In this document: positions 7,977 to 17,442 of the stretch, in pieces
How the letters are laid out: the number at the start of each line of letters is the position of its first letter
How positions within the stretch are numbered: position 1 is the stretch's first letter
Origin: Pedobacter sp. PF22-3
GTDB lineage: Bacteria > Bacteroidota > Bacteroidia > Sphingobacteriales > Sphingobacteriaceae
NCBI RefSeq assembly: GCF_026239555.1
Contig: NZ_JAPIVP010000020.1
Location: 44,604 to 108,603, forward strand
DNA: 64,000 bases
Reading direction: 5' to 3'
Made by a program: the position numbers and the translations under genes
The notes under the pieces: model-generated
What the model saw: the letters and a program-made list of their open reading frames with translations, nothing else
Databases searched by the model: none
What the model was told of the DNA's origin: nothing

Positions 7977-9203
7977 ATGTTCAAACTTATCTTCAACACT
8001 TACAAAACATCATTCAGCGGATTAAGCAAAGAAACCTGGCTGTTAAGTATCGTAATGATGTTTAACCGTTGTGGCAGCATGGCGGTTCCGTTTATGGGTT
8101 TATACGTTACCCAAAGCTTGCATCGGTCTGAAATGGATGCGGGCTTAATCATTACCTTATTTGGTGTGGGCTCTATTTTAGGTTCTGCAACCGGCGGGAA
8201 ACTAACAGACATCATCGGCTTCAGGCCGGTACAAATTCTCTCCTCCATTATTGGCGGATTGTTGTTTATCTTATTTTCTACCATTAGCCATTTTTCTACC
8301 CTATGTGTGCTGGCTGTGGTGATCAGCTTTTTTTCTGAAGCTTTCCGGCCCGCCAATTTCACGGCTGTGGCGCATTATGCAGCAGAAGGGACCATTACCC
8401 GCTCCTATTCACTTAACCGGCTGGCAGTAAATATTGGTTGGTCTGCCGGGATTAGCATGGCAGGGATCATAGCATCCATTAACTACAAGCTTTTGTTTAT
8501 AGTAGAAGGTTCGGTGAGTATCCTCGTCGGACTTTCGATTTTGTTGTTACTCCCTAAAGTGCAGGATTTTATCAAAAAAGCAAAAGAAAGCCGCAGCACC
8601 ATGGTGATTTTAAAACCCTGGGAAGATGCCTTTTATGTAAAATTTATCCTCTTAACTACCCTTTTTATTACCTGCGCTTTTTTAATGTTCAGGGTGGTAC
8701 CCGTATTTTTTAAAGAGGAATGGCATATTAATGAATTTGCCATCGGAATTATTATCGGCTTAAATGGCGCCATCATCGCCCTTTTCGAAATGATTATGAT
8801 CAATAAGATTGAAAAGAAAAGATCTCCCATATTTTTCATCATTATTGGTTCAATTTTCTTTGCAGTATCTTACCTGGTGTTAAGTGCACCGATTATTTTT
8901 CACGTGATATCGGCTGTGTTAACCATTGTAACCTTTACGGTTGGCGAAATGTTTGTACTGCCATTTATCAATACCGTTGTAATTAGCAGAAGCAATGAAC
9001 ACAACCGGGGTTTATATGCAGCGGGTTATACTTTAAGCTGGTCTTGCGCACAAGTGGTTGGCCCACTGGCTGGTTTTTATATCGCCAAACACCTGGGTTA
9101 CAATTGGCTCTGGTTTGGGTTGGCCTGTATTTTATTGCTTTGTGCCTATGGTTTTAGCGTGATAGATAAACGCCAGCAACAAACGGTATTGGAAACAGAT
9201 TAG
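7977..9203 (+). CDS. MFS transporter, drug/metabolite efflux type
   Basis: A 408-residue inner-membrane protein with about 12 hydrophobic segments. The loop after the second helix carries GGKLTDIIGFRPVQ, close to the MFS signature G-x-x-x-D-x-x-G-R/x, and the two halves each hold six helices. The family couples proton movement to export or import of small molecules; layout and length (around 400) fit the DHA1-like MdtH/YajR group, but the substrate cannot be inferred. It is a single gene: the neighbour on the right points towards it, with a hairpin between them. Confidence 0.88.
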   Translation: MFKLIFNTYKTSFSGLSKETWLLSIVMMFNRCGSMAVPFMGLYVTQSLHRSEMDAGLIITLFGVGSILGSATGGKLTDIIGFRPVQILSSIIGGLLFILFSTISHFSTLCVLAVVISFFSEAFRPANFTAVAHYAAEGTITRSYSLNRLAVNIGWSAGISMAGIIASINYKLLFIVEGSVSILVGLSILLLLPKVQDFIKKAKESRSTMVILKPWEDAFYVKFILLTTLFITCAFLMFRVVPVFFKEEWHINEFAIGIIIGLNGAIIALFEMIMINKIEKKRSPIFFIIIGSIFFAVSYLVLSAPIIFHVISAVLTIVTFTVGEMFVLPFINTVVISRSNEHNRGLYAAGYTLSWSCAQVVGPLAGFYIAKHLGYNWLWFGLACILLLCAYGFSVIDKRQQQTVLETD

Positions 9204-9235
9204 TTTACAGTTAACCATCTGCTAACTGTAAACTA
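9201..9235. terminator. Bidirectional hairpin between convergent genes
   Basis: A perfect 13-bp inverted repeat (TAGTTTACAGTTA, 9201-9213, with its complement at 9223-9235) starts at the MFS stop codon. It has no T-tract but lies between the convergent MFS and GH43 genes. Confidence 0.55.
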
Positions 9236-9258
9236 CAAACTGACAATTGAAATTACGG

Positions 9259-10239
9259 CTATTTAAATTTCTGTGCCTTAACGCCTTCCTTAGTAATTTT
9301 TACCGGTAAAATCATTCCATCTGCATCAAATTTCATTTCATCGATACAGGTTTCGCGATGGTTGCCATCCGTTTCGGTTAATGGCCTGCGGTGGTAAACA
9401 ATGTAGTATTTATTCTTTTTCTCATTGATGATTAAAGAGTGGTGCCCTGCTCCTCTTGCAATTGTTGCATCTTGCTGTAAAATTTTACCTACCCTTTTAA
9501 ACGGACCAAATGGCGAATCGCTTACCGCGTAGGCTACAGAATAATCAGGTCCGGTCCAACCGCCCTCACTCCACATGAAATAATATTTACCATTTCTGAT
9601 GAACATATACGGCCCTTCCACGTAATTATCAGGTGTAATTTCTTTAAAAATCTTACCATCATCAAAAGGCAAAAAGCCGGTAAAATCTTTATTCAGTTTG
9701 GCAATATTACAGTGTTTCCATCCGCCATAAATTAGATAATACTGTCCGTCTTTATCTTTAAAAACAAACTGATCAATCGGTTGTGCACCATTATGAAATT
9801 TATCTACCAAAGGTTTGCCCAAATGATCCTTATACGGCCCTTCTGGTTTATCGGCTACCGCTACACCGATTCCGCCCACCTCATTGTCGCTCTGTATATC
9901 GTTAGCGCCGAAAAATAAATAGTATTTTTTATCTTTTTGAACAATGGCCGGTGCCCACATGGCTTTATTGGCCCACTTCACCGCGGCAGTATCTAAAACA
10001 TGAGGGTGTTTTTTCCATTTTACCAGGTCATCAGAAGAAAAAGCATCCAAAAAAACCTGTTCTTTATACTTTGCAGAGTAAGTTGGGTAAACCCAGTATT
10101 TATTGTTAAACACAGCGGCTTCAGGGTCTGCATACCATCCCGGAAATATTGGATTTCCAGATTGCTTAATCGTTTTAGTATCCTGCGCAAAAGAAGCGAG
10201 CGCGAATACAAATAAAAGAGATGAGAATAAATATTTCAT
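9259..10239 (-). CDS. Glycoside hydrolase family 43 protein, secreted
   Basis: A 326-residue protein with a signal peptide (MKYLFSSLLFVFALASFA, cleaved near A18). The three GH43 carboxylates are visible: general base D38 in GWYADPEA, pKa modulator D156 in QPIDQF, and general acid E208 in VEGPY. The repeated W/Y-rich blades (YYLFF, YYLIYGG, YYFMWSEGG, YYIVYHRR) fit a five-bladed propeller. GH43 enzymes act on arabinan, xylan or galactan side chains; the subfamily is not clear from sequence alone. It is probably periplasmic. It stands alone, with no SusC/SusD pair or other carbohydrate genes nearby, so it is not part of a classical polysaccharide utilisation locus. Confidence 0.9.
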   Translation of the reverse strand: MKYLFSSLLFVFALASFAQDTKTIKQSGNPIFPGWYADPEAAVFNNKYWVYPTYSAKYKEQVFLDAFSSDDLVKWKKHPHVLDTAAVKWANKAMWAPAIVQKDKKYYLFFGANDIQSDNEVGGIGVAVADKPEGPYKDHLGKPLVDKFHNGAQPIDQFVFKDKDGQYYLIYGGWKHCNIAKLNKDFTGFLPFDDGKIFKEITPDNYVEGPYMFIRNGKYYFMWSEGGWTGPDYSVAYAVSDSPFGPFKRVGKILQQDATIARGAGHHSLIINEKKNKYYIVYHRRPLTETDGNHRETCIDEMKFDADGMILPVKITKEGVKAQKFK

Positions 10240-11309
10240 GGGTACAATTTAGAAAAAAATATGTGGTTTTAAAATTTGGTGATCGGTTTAATCGCAAAGT
10301 GCGCGAAGATAAGGCGCAAAGAACGCAAAGTTGGGCGCATATTGTTTTAACCACGGAGAAAACTGAGACGAGACACAGAGAAAACTGAGTTTGGCCATAA
10401 AGGGTGGTTTAACCGCAAAGTGCGCTAAGAAAAGACGCAAAGAATGCTGAGCTTCCAGTTTATAATGTTTTAGGAAAGCAATTACAGTACCTATCGGGTT
10501 CGGCAGCCCCACTCCCGTTCCTGCTCCGATGAAGAATCGGGAGCATCCACTAAGATCGGGTTTATGTGGCAGGGATACCAATATTATTAACGTTTTAAAG
10601 CAAATGCCAGGAACAGGCTTTGCTCTGGAAAACAGGCCACCGTTAAATAAACCCGACAAAGCTAAATAGCCCGGAATGGAGCGCAGCGAAATGAGGACTA
10701 TGAGCGATGGCGGGACTACAGCACCTATGAAACACAGATCGTTCGTTTTCATAAAATGGCAAAAAAAACCTGTTTATAAAGATAGGCAAGGATTGGTCTT
10801 CGACTCCGCTCAGACTGACACACGGAATAGGCTCAAACTAACCATAAAAGTTAAAATTATTTAGTTGTTTTGGAAAGCAAAACCTGTAGCAATTCAGTTA
10901 AAGCAGTCCTGCCCTTCGTTCCAAATCCTCGCCCTCATGCTTCGGCCTGCGGGTTTTTCACTACGGTCAGGTTTAGGTGGCACGGCTGGTAATACTATTA
11001 ATTTAGAAATCGTTTATTTAACTTATCAGTGTCCGTTTCTGAAATAAACCCCACAATAACGAAAATACCTTTGTTGCACTACCGTCAAATTGAGCTGTCA
11101 TGCTGAGGCACGAAGCATCTGCAAGCGATGAAAAAGATGCTTCGTACCTCAGCATGACAGTAGGGTAAAAAAATTTAAGCGAATGGCGGGACGAAAGCAC
11201 CTACGAAAAACAGAACGTTCATTTTCAAAAAATGGCAAAAAAAATCCCTGCTTATAAAAATAGGCAGGGATTGGTCTTCGACTCCGCTCAGACTGACAAA
11301 TAAGACTTC
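10240..11309. repeat. Gene-free spacer made of several repeat families
   Basis: This 1.07-kb stretch has no credible gene. It holds two CGCAAAGTGCGC-type blocks (about 10287-10332 and 10409-10447), a block with an ATCGGG...CCCGAT-like hairpin near 10525-10560, GTCTTCGACTCCGCTCAGACT at about 10796 and again near 11274, and an AGTCCTGC...CAGGTTTAGGTGGCA block (10870-11010). A 66-base palindrome at 11095-11160 is listed separately. Open frames here arise from the repeats. Confidence 0.7.
11095..11160. repeat. Palindromic intergenic repeat (GTCATGCTGAGG type)
   Basis: Two 26-base arms, CTGTCATGCTGAGGCACGAA... and its complement, with one mismatch and a 14-base loop. A sister element lies at 39224-39287, and a half element at about 47171-47194. 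Confidence 0.9.
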
Positions 11310-12680
11310 CTATTTACTCAATTCAGCGAAATATTTATGGAATAGCGGCAAAGTTTCTATTCCTTTATAATAGTTGTAAATATCATACTTCTCATTCGGC
11401 GAGTGTAGCGCATCGCTATCTAAACCGAAGCCAAAAAGTACCGATTTAATACCCAATACATCCTCAAACAAGGCTACAATAGGGATACTGCCTCCGCCAC
11501 GGGTTGGAATAGCAGTTTTACCGAAACTATCTTCAATGGCTTTTTCAGCAGCTTGATAAGCTATACTATCAGTTGGGGTTACCACTGGTTCGCCACCATG
11601 GTGCGGCGTAACTTTTACCTTTACATTTTTAGGTGCAATGCTTTCGAAATGTTTAGTAAAGATTTCGGCAATTTCTTCTGAGCTTTGGTTAGGCACCAAA
11701 CGCATCGAAATTTTGGCATTGGCTTTACTTGGCAACACGGTTTTGGCACCTTCGCCAATATAACCGCTCCAGATTCCGTTTACTTCTAAAGTTGGCCGTG
11801 TACCGGTACGCTCTAAAGTAGAGTAACCTTTTTCGCCCCAAACTTCTTCAATATCAAGATCTTTTTTGTATTCTGCTTCGTCATACGGTGCAGCATTTAA
11901 TGCTTTTTTCTCTTCATCTGATAATTCTACCACTTTATCGTAAAAAGCAGGAATGGTAATATGGTTATTTTCATCATGTAAAGAAGCAATCATTTTACAT
12001 AGAATAGTTGCCGGATTAGCCACTGCACCACCATAAACACCAGAGTGCAAATCGCGGTTCGGTCCCACTACTTCAACTTCCATATAAGCCAAACCACGTA
12101 AACCGGTTTCGATAGAAGGGTGCTCCATGCTGATCATCGAGGTATCAGAAATTAAAACGACATCGGCTTTCAATCGATCTTTGTTTTCATTTACAAAAAT
12201 ACCCAGATTGGCAGAACCCACTTCTTCTTCACCTTCAATCATGAATTTAACATTGCAAGCCAAGGTATTGGTTTGCATCATTAATTCGAAAGCTTTTACA
12301 TGCATGTAAAACTGGCCTTTATCATCGCAGGCGCCGCGGGCGTAAATTTTGCCATCGCGTACGGTTGGCTCGAAAGGTGGAGTATGCCAAAGTTCTAAGG
12401 GATCAGCAGGCTGAACATCATAGTGGCCATATATTAAAACAGTTGGTAAAGCAGCATCGATAATTTTCTCGCCATAAACAATAGGGTATCCGGCTGTTGG
12501 ACAGATTTCTACGTGATCAGCTCCTGCATCCTTTAATTTTTGTGCTACATAATCGGCAGTTTTTAAAACATCACCTTTATATTTAGGATCGGCACTAACC
12601 GATGGAAAACGCAATAATTCAAACAATTCATCTAAAAAACGTTGTTTGTGCGTTTCTACGTATTTTTTAATCTCTTGCAT
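11310..12680 (-). CDS. M20 family metallodipeptidase
   Basis: A 456-residue cytoplasmic peptidase of the M20 (PepV/CNDP carnosinase-like) family. Di-zinc ligands are visible: H86 and the catalytic D88 in YGHYDVQP, the bridging Asp in GACDDKGQ (119-120), the general-base and metal Glu in EGEEEVGS (149-156), an Asp in LISDTSM, and a His near the C-terminus in DALHSPNEKY. The dimerisation (lid) domain lies between about 205 and 370, with the conserved DLHSGVYGG. No signal peptide. It should hydrolyse dipeptides or short peptides. It is followed by repeat-rich DNA and preceded by the divergent SGNH gene, so it appears monocistronic. Confidence 0.93.
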   Translation of the reverse strand: MQEIKKYVETHKQRFLDELFELLRFPSVSADPKYKGDVLKTADYVAQKLKDAGADHVEICPTAGYPIVYGEKIIDAALPTVLIYGHYDVQPADPLELWHTPPFEPTVRDGKIYARGACDDKGQFYMHVKAFELMMQTNTLACNVKFMIEGEEEVGSANLGIFVNENKDRLKADVVLISDTSMISMEHPSIETGLRGLAYMEVEVVGPNRDLHSGVYGGAVANPATILCKMIASLHDENNHITIPAFYDKVVELSDEEKKALNAAPYDEAEYKKDLDIEEVWGEKGYSTLERTGTRPTLEVNGIWSGYIGEGAKTVLPSKANAKISMRLVPNQSSEEIAEIFTKHFESIAPKNVKVKVTPHHGGEPVVTPTDSIAYQAAEKAIEDSFGKTAIPTRGGGSIPIVALFEDVLGIKSVLFGFGLDSDALHSPNEKYDIYNYYKGIETLPLFHKYFAELSK

Positions 12681-12955
12681 AACAAAATTAGTTTGGGCAA
12701 ATATAGGCTTTACCAGATAAAAGGCACAGTAAACGATTAAATTATCGTCCAGGCAGCCATAAAACTTAGCTTTTTACCAGATGGCTGCCGATTTTGAATC
12801 TAAAATCAATCGATTATGTTAAATTCAAAAACCGTCTTCTAAACCATACAAATCGTTTTATGTTTGTAAAAAAGAATAGTACAATATTATTTATATTTAC
12901 TTTTTTGTAAATTGCGCCAAATATCCTTTAAATCCTGTACGAAAGAATCTTAACA

Positions 12956-13933
12956 ATGAAGTTTAGCACGAAAGTATTTCTATCTCTGCTGCTACTTATT
13001 GTTATCCGTATCCCTTCGTTCGCACAAGGAACTCCCCCTCCTACCCGGGTAAGTTGCCCGGAAGCAGCTCAATATTATTCAAAAGACAGTATCAATATTG
13101 TAACTTTTGGCGCCAGTACTGTAGAGGGCGTAAAAGGTATTGGTTTCCAGACCATGCTCCAGAACAATTTTATAAATTGTTACACCAACAAAATAGTAGA
13201 TATTACCAATCATGGTATTGGTGGCCAGACTACTTTCCAGGGATTACTCAGAATAGACAACGCTATAGCCAATAGAACAGGTTTTATCGTAATTGATATG
13301 GGTATTAATGATGCGCTTGCGATATCTACAGGCAAAGGAAGTATAGCCGAAACAGTGGCCAATATGCGGTCTTTAATTACGACTAGCCTTAAACAAAAAT
13401 TAGTTCCTATCTTGTGCACGCTACAGTTTGTTGATGACAGAACCATTAAAAGTTATGTTGCTGTAAATACGAACATCAGGACCCTGAATGCAGCATACAG
13501 AAAATTAGCAACAGAATATAAAATATACCTGGCTGATGTAAATGCGGCGATGAGACGTGATTTTTCGCTTTATCAGGATCCGTTTCATCCAAATGCACGC
13601 GGTTACAGATTGATCAGTTATGTTATTTTCGACACTATTAATAAGGCAATTTTTGATAAATTCCTGAAGTTTACCGTTACGCAGAATTACCCGAATCCTG
13701 CAGCCATGCAAACGTTTATCGATGTCGTTTTGCCTGAAACGGATAAAATTAACGTACAGATTTACGATTTAATGGGCCGGTTGGTGAAAACAGTGGTAAA
13801 TGAATACCTGAACGTAGGAAAACACACATTGGAAGTCAATACCTCTACTTTTGTTCCCGGCATTTATTTCTTCAAAATTTCTTCTGATTCTGGCCAATAC
13901 AACACCACCAAAAAGTTTATTGTGGCGAGGTAA
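12956..13933 (+). CDS. Secreted SGNH/GDSL hydrolase with type IX sorting domain
   Basis: A 325-residue exported protein. Residues 1-23 are a signal peptide ending SFA. An SGNH hydrolase follows: block I is FGASTVEG (nucleophile S54, Ala in place of the usual Asp), block II is GIGGQTT, block III is GIND, and block V is DPFHP with catalytic Asp and His. Residues of about 238-325 form a type A C-terminal sorting domain (QNYPNPA, VQIYDLMGRLVKT, GIYFFKI, KKFIV), the signal for the type IX (Por) secretion system, so the protein should reach the cell surface or medium. Substrate unknown; esterase or acetyl-esterase is likely. Confidence 0.9.
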   Translation: MKFSTKVFLSLLLLIVIRIPSFAQGTPPPTRVSCPEAAQYYSKDSINIVTFGASTVEGVKGIGFQTMLQNNFINCYTNKIVDITNHGIGGQTTFQGLLRIDNAIANRTGFIVIDMGINDALAISTGKGSIAETVANMRSLITTSLKQKLVPILCTLQFVDDRTIKSYVAVNTNIRTLNAAYRKLATEYKIYLADVNAAMRRDFSLYQDPFHPNARGYRLISYVIFDTINKAIFDKFLKFTVTQNYPNPAAMQTFIDVVLPETDKINVQIYDLMGRLVKTVVNEYLNVGKHTLEVNTSTFVPGIYFFKISSDSGQYNTTKKFIVAR

Positions 13934-13988
13934 CAAAAGATTTAAATAGGAGTCTACTCTTAGATGAATATGTTTTATACCTTTAAAT

Positions 13989-14540
13989 ATGCACACGGAG
14001 ACCACTTTCACCAATGAAGTTATAAATCTGGATCTTCTTCCGAACTACGAAAATATCCAGTTAAGCCGGCCACATCGGGATTATTGGAAAATCATTTGTA
14101 TTAACTTGTTAATCTTTTTTGGCTTACTAGGAATAACAATGGGTATTCTTCTATTCTTTGTTGATGAGGTAAAACCAAATGCTAAATGGATCATTCCAGT
14201 TTATATAATACTGTTAACCAGCTTCTTTTTACTTTTTAGAGTGAGTTTTAAGAAACGGGGTTATGCGATCCGTACACACGATGTAATTTACAAGAGTGGG
14301 ATTATTGCTGAATCGACTACAATTGTTCCTTTAAACAGGATTCAGCATATTGAGCTGAACGAAGGTCTTTTTTCCAGAATATACCAATTGGGATCGTTAC
14401 AGCTATTTACCGCGGGTGGCCAAACCGGGCATATCCACATTTCGGGTATTGCCATAGACGAGGCAAAGCGTATTAGAGATTTACTGTTGAATAAATTAGA
14501 GCAGCTTGAAAACCCAACAGAACTGAATCCTAATGAATAA
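13989..14540 (+). CDS. Bacterial PH-domain membrane protein (YdbS-like)
   Basis: A 183-residue inner-membrane protein with two adjacent transmembrane helices (about 30-80) and a C-terminal bPH2 domain (about 85-170) with the typical PLNRIQHIELNEGLFSRIYQLG...LFTAGGQTG pattern. It overlaps the following YdbT-like gene by 8 bases, the arrangement of Bacillus ydbS-ydbT. In Bacillus this pair is linked to resistance to certain secreted antimicrobials; whether that applies here is unknown. Confidence 0.87.
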   Translation: MHTETTFTNEVINLDLLPNYENIQLSRPHRDYWKIICINLLIFFGLLGITMGILLFFVDEVKPNAKWIIPVYIILLTSFFLLFRVSFKKRGYAIRTHDVIYKSGIIAESTTIVPLNRIQHIELNEGLFSRIYQLGSLQLFTAGGQTGHIHISGIAIDEAKRIRDLLLNKLEQLENPTELNPNE

Positions 14541-16038
14541 CGATTTTAGTAAACCGCAGCGCGAATCTGCCTTTGGTATCATCATTATGGGTGCGCATAC
14601 AATGCTGAAAATTGGCAAGGCGACTTTTTTCTTATTCGTTATTGCTTTCGTAAAGATGTCGGGTACTTCTTTCACTTTCCTGATGTTAGGTATTTCTGCA
14701 ATAATCGTATTCAGTTTCATATTTGCGTATTTATGGTACTTAAAATTCACATTCTTTTTAGATAAAGAAAAGCAGGAATTTGTGGTCAATAAAGGAATTT
14801 TCAATCGCGATCAGGTCATTATTCAACTCGATAAAATACAGCAGGTTAACATTAATCAGAATATTTTGCAGAAAATTATCGGAGTTTATGGATTAAAAAT
14901 CGATACTGCCGGTGCGCATGGAGAAGAAGTAAGTATAAAAGCCATCGAGGAAACTTCGGCCTATATCCTTAAAGAGCATCTGTTAAACAGCGAAACCATA
15001 ACTGCAACAGAAGGGAAAATTGAAGTTGAGAACGAAAAGACAGCAGAAGCACCATTTTTAAAAATAAGTTCCTGGACATTGTTTAAAGTTGGATTAACCT
15101 CTAACTATGGGCAAAGTTTAGCTTTAATTGTTGCTTTTTTTTATACCGTTATTTATGAGGGCAGGCAATTACTCGATGCATTTAAAATTAACAAAGATCA
15201 AATTCAGAGCACAGTAACAGGTATGCTAACCATTGTTACGGTTTTCATTTTAATTGCATGCCTTTTAATTGTATTGCTGATTGTTAATCTGGTTAGAACC
15301 TTTTATAAGTATTTCGAGCTGGAAATCAGTGAGCATAAAAATACACTTTTGCTCTCTTCGGGATTAATTGCGAAGAAAAATACTTTGATCAGTCCAAATA
15401 AAGTACAGATTACAAAATACAGCCAGAATTACTTTCAGAAAAAACTGAACATGCTGAATATGAGTTTAAAGCAGGCTCATTTTGGTCAAAGCAAGAAGGG
15501 GCACGAAATGCAGGGAAACACCTTAGAAATTCCGGGGTGTAATGCTGGCGAACGTGATGAATTGCTCAAAATGATATTGGGCAAAGTACCATTAAAGGAA
15601 AAAACCTTTATTCCCGACTGGCGTTTTTTAAATCTCCCCATTTTCTTTAAACTGATTGTGCCAGTTTCAATTTTTTTGATCATGGCTTTTAATATCCCAG
15701 AAGTGAAACCTTATACAGGCATTGCAATCGCATACTTAATTTTAGGCGTTTTAATGATCTATATCAGCTACCGCCGGCACCGGATTTCTGTAAGTCAGGA
15801 TTTCATTATCAAAACCAGCGGCATCTGGGACATTGCTAATGAAATTGTAATGCCTAATAAAATTCAGGCCATTACTACCTTTCAATACCCTTGGCATAAA
15901 GGAGTGGATGTTGGCCACCTCACTTTACATACCGCCGCAGGTCAGATTCACTTCAAATATGGTAATTATACCGAAATTAAGAGACTCGTGAATTATTGGC
16001 TCTACCAGGTAGAAAGTACAAACGAGAATTGGATGTAA
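14533..16038 (+). CDS. Large bacterial PH-domain membrane protein (YdbT-like)
   Basis: A 501-residue membrane protein with three pairs of transmembrane helices, each followed by a bPH2 domain (about 80-155, 280-345 and 410-495). Each PH unit carries the pattern I-x-L/P-x-K-I-Q-x-(V/I), for example QLDKIQQVNINQNILQKIIGVYGL and PNKIQAITTFQYP. It starts inside the last codons of the YdbS-like gene, so translation is probably coupled. The two proteins likely form one membrane complex of unknown biochemical function. Confidence 0.87.
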   Translation: MNNDFSKPQRESAFGIIIMGAHTMLKIGKATFFLFVIAFVKMSGTSFTFLMLGISAIIVFSFIFAYLWYLKFTFFLDKEKQEFVVNKGIFNRDQVIIQLDKIQQVNINQNILQKIIGVYGLKIDTAGAHGEEVSIKAIEETSAYILKEHLLNSETITATEGKIEVENEKTAEAPFLKISSWTLFKVGLTSNYGQSLALIVAFFYTVIYEGRQLLDAFKINKDQIQSTVTGMLTIVTVFILIACLLIVLLIVNLVRTFYKYFELEISEHKNTLLLSSGLIAKKNTLISPNKVQITKYSQNYFQKKLNMLNMSLKQAHFGQSKKGHEMQGNTLEIPGCNAGERDELLKMILGKVPLKEKTFIPDWRFLNLPIFFKLIVPVSIFLIMAFNIPEVKPYTGIAIAYLILGVLMIYISYRRHRISVSQDFIIKTSGIWDIANEIVMPNKIQAITTFQYPWHKGVDVGHLTLHTAAGQIHFKYGNYTEIKRLVNYWLYQVESTNENWM

Positions 16039-16064
16039 GTTTTTAAAGAAATAAAATAATTGTG

Positions 16065-16430
16065 ATGAATACCATAGAAAAGATCATTTTACTTGAAAAT
16101 AGATTATTAGCGGCCATACAAACTGGTGATGTAGAAGACTTGAATGAGCTTTTGCATGAAGATTTACTTTTTAACCTGCCCAACGGTGTAACCATAACAA
16201 AGGCGATGGATATGGAAACTTATACATCCGGAAAGATGGCTGTAAATTCTATTATCCCCGCTGAGCAGCAAATTAATCTGATTAATGATACAGCGGTTGT
16301 TAGTGTGAAAATTGAACTAAAGGCAGTATATAATTCGCAATCCATCGAAGGTATTTTCAGATATTTAAGAGTCTGGAAGGTGTTTGATCAAGAATGGAAA
16401 GTAATTGCCGGAAGTTGTGTGGCCATATAA
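16065..16430 (+). CDS. DUF4440 / NTF2-like protein
   Basis: A 121-residue protein of the NTF2-like/SnoaL superfamily, DUF4440 group: helix ILLENRLLAAIQTGDVEDLNELL, then HEDLLFNLPNG and a closing strand pair with WKVFDQEWKVIAGSCV. Such proteins form small cone-shaped barrels and are often of unknown role. I chose the ATG at 16065; a GTG lies directly before it at 16062. It follows the YdbT-like gene by 26 bases and may be cotranscribed. Confidence 0.82.
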   Translation: MNTIEKIILLENRLLAAIQTGDVEDLNELLHEDLLFNLPNGVTITKAMDMETYTSGKMAVNSIIPAEQQINLINDTAVVSVKIELKAVYNSQSIEGIFRYLRVWKVFDQEWKVIAGSCVAI

Positions 16431-16436
16431 AAATAA

Positions 16437-16465
16437 CAGCTGCCAGGTTTAAATCCAAGCAGCTG
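16437..16465. terminator. Hairpin between convergent genes
   Basis: CAGCTGC (16437-16443) pairs with GCAGCTG (16459-16465). It sits in the 46-base gap between the convergent DUF4440 and NmrA-like genes. There is no T-tract. Confidence 0.45.
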
Positions 16466-16476
16466 CTATAATTCAA

Positions 16477-17361
16477 TTAATCATGGTATGCCGCAGCAAA
16501 CTCTTTGGCAAAATCTTTAAGTTTAACCTTACCTAAAACAGGCCTGTTTTTATAATAATCTACAAAAAGTTTATTGCTCCTGATCGCATCGCCCATTTCT
16601 ACATAGTTTTTGGCTATTTCTTCAGGTAATCCTGCTCCTACCATTCCGTTTAAGGCCTCTTCATCGCTAAATTCAATCCATGGTAATGCTGGTTTGCCCA
16701 CCGCAGTACCTAATACTTTTGCAACATCAGCCGGAGTACTTTCATCATCACCGGCAACATATTGGATGGTTTTACCCGTAAAATTACTTTCCAAGACTTC
16801 TGCAGCTGTCGCTGCAATATCAACAGGATGTACCAAAACAAGTCTGGAATCAGGACCAAAATTAGAACCCAGTATATCTGCATGTTTAACCATATCAATG
16901 TTGGCTAAAAAGTTAATATAGAAATAACCTGCACGTAAATGTTTTACATCAACCCCATTTAATTCGGCAAAAATATTTTCTACATCATGCAAGCCGGCAA
17001 TCGGACCGGTTCCATCAGGCAGATCTGCGCCTACACTGCTTAAATTTACTACTTTGTTAACCCCTGATTTTTTTATGGCAGCAGCATAATTTTCGCCGAT
17101 ACCTTTTATATATTCCCTAAATTTTGGTGCTGCAAAATTTGGCGGAACCATGGTGTAAATGGCATCAGCCCCTTCGAAAGCATTTGTTAAAAATTCTGTA
17201 TCATCTACACTGCCAATTAAAGGTATTGCGCCCAGGGCTTTAATTTCTTCGGCTCTATCGGCATTGCTGCTAATCACTTTTACTTCATGGCCTTTGGCCA
17301 CCAATATTTTGGCCAGCGGTTTTGTAATATTACCGGTTGAGCCTGTTAATGTTATTTTCAT
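16477..17361 (-). CDS. NmrA-like NAD(P)-binding oxidoreductase
   Basis: A 294-residue atypical short-chain dehydrogenase. The N-terminal Rossmann motif is GSTGNITKPLAKIL (7-20), followed by the NmrA-type pattern GSVDDTEFLTNAFEGADAIYTMVPPN and VNLSSVGADLPDG. The family includes quinone- or flavin-reductase-like enzymes (QorB/YtfG type) and redox-sensing NADPH binders. It is transcribed divergently from an HxlR regulator 81 bases away, a frequent arrangement in which the regulator senses redox or electrophile stress and controls the reductase (inference). Confidence 0.87.
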   Translation of the reverse strand: MKITLTGSTGNITKPLAKILVAKGHEVKVISSNADRAEEIKALGAIPLIGSVDDTEFLTNAFEGADAIYTMVPPNFAAPKFREYIKGIGENYAAAIKKSGVNKVVNLSSVGADLPDGTGPIAGLHDVENIFAELNGVDVKHLRAGYFYINFLANIDMVKHADILGSNFGPDSRLVLVHPVDIAATAAEVLESNFTGKTIQYVAGDDESTPADVAKVLGTAVGKPALPWIEFSDEEALNGMVGAGLPEEIAKNYVEMGDAIRSNKLFVDYYKNRPVLGKVKLKDFAKEFAAAYHD

Positions 17362-17442
17362 GATTTTTTGTTTTTAAATATTGAATACAAAGCTATATTT
17401 GTGCTTACTTTTATACAAGTACTTACCCCAAAGTATGTAACT
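17362..17442. promoter_or_regulatory. Divergent promoter/operator region, NmrA-HxlR
   Basis: This 81-base gap must hold both start regions. It contains AAGTACTTA (about 17417-17425) and AAGTATGTA (about 17431-17439), a spaced repeat that could be an HxlR operator. This is suggested by position only. Confidence 0.35.

Noticed and set aside
10288..10752. 154-codon frame on the minus strand
   Set aside because: It covers several repeat blocks seen elsewhere in the window and has irregular composition.
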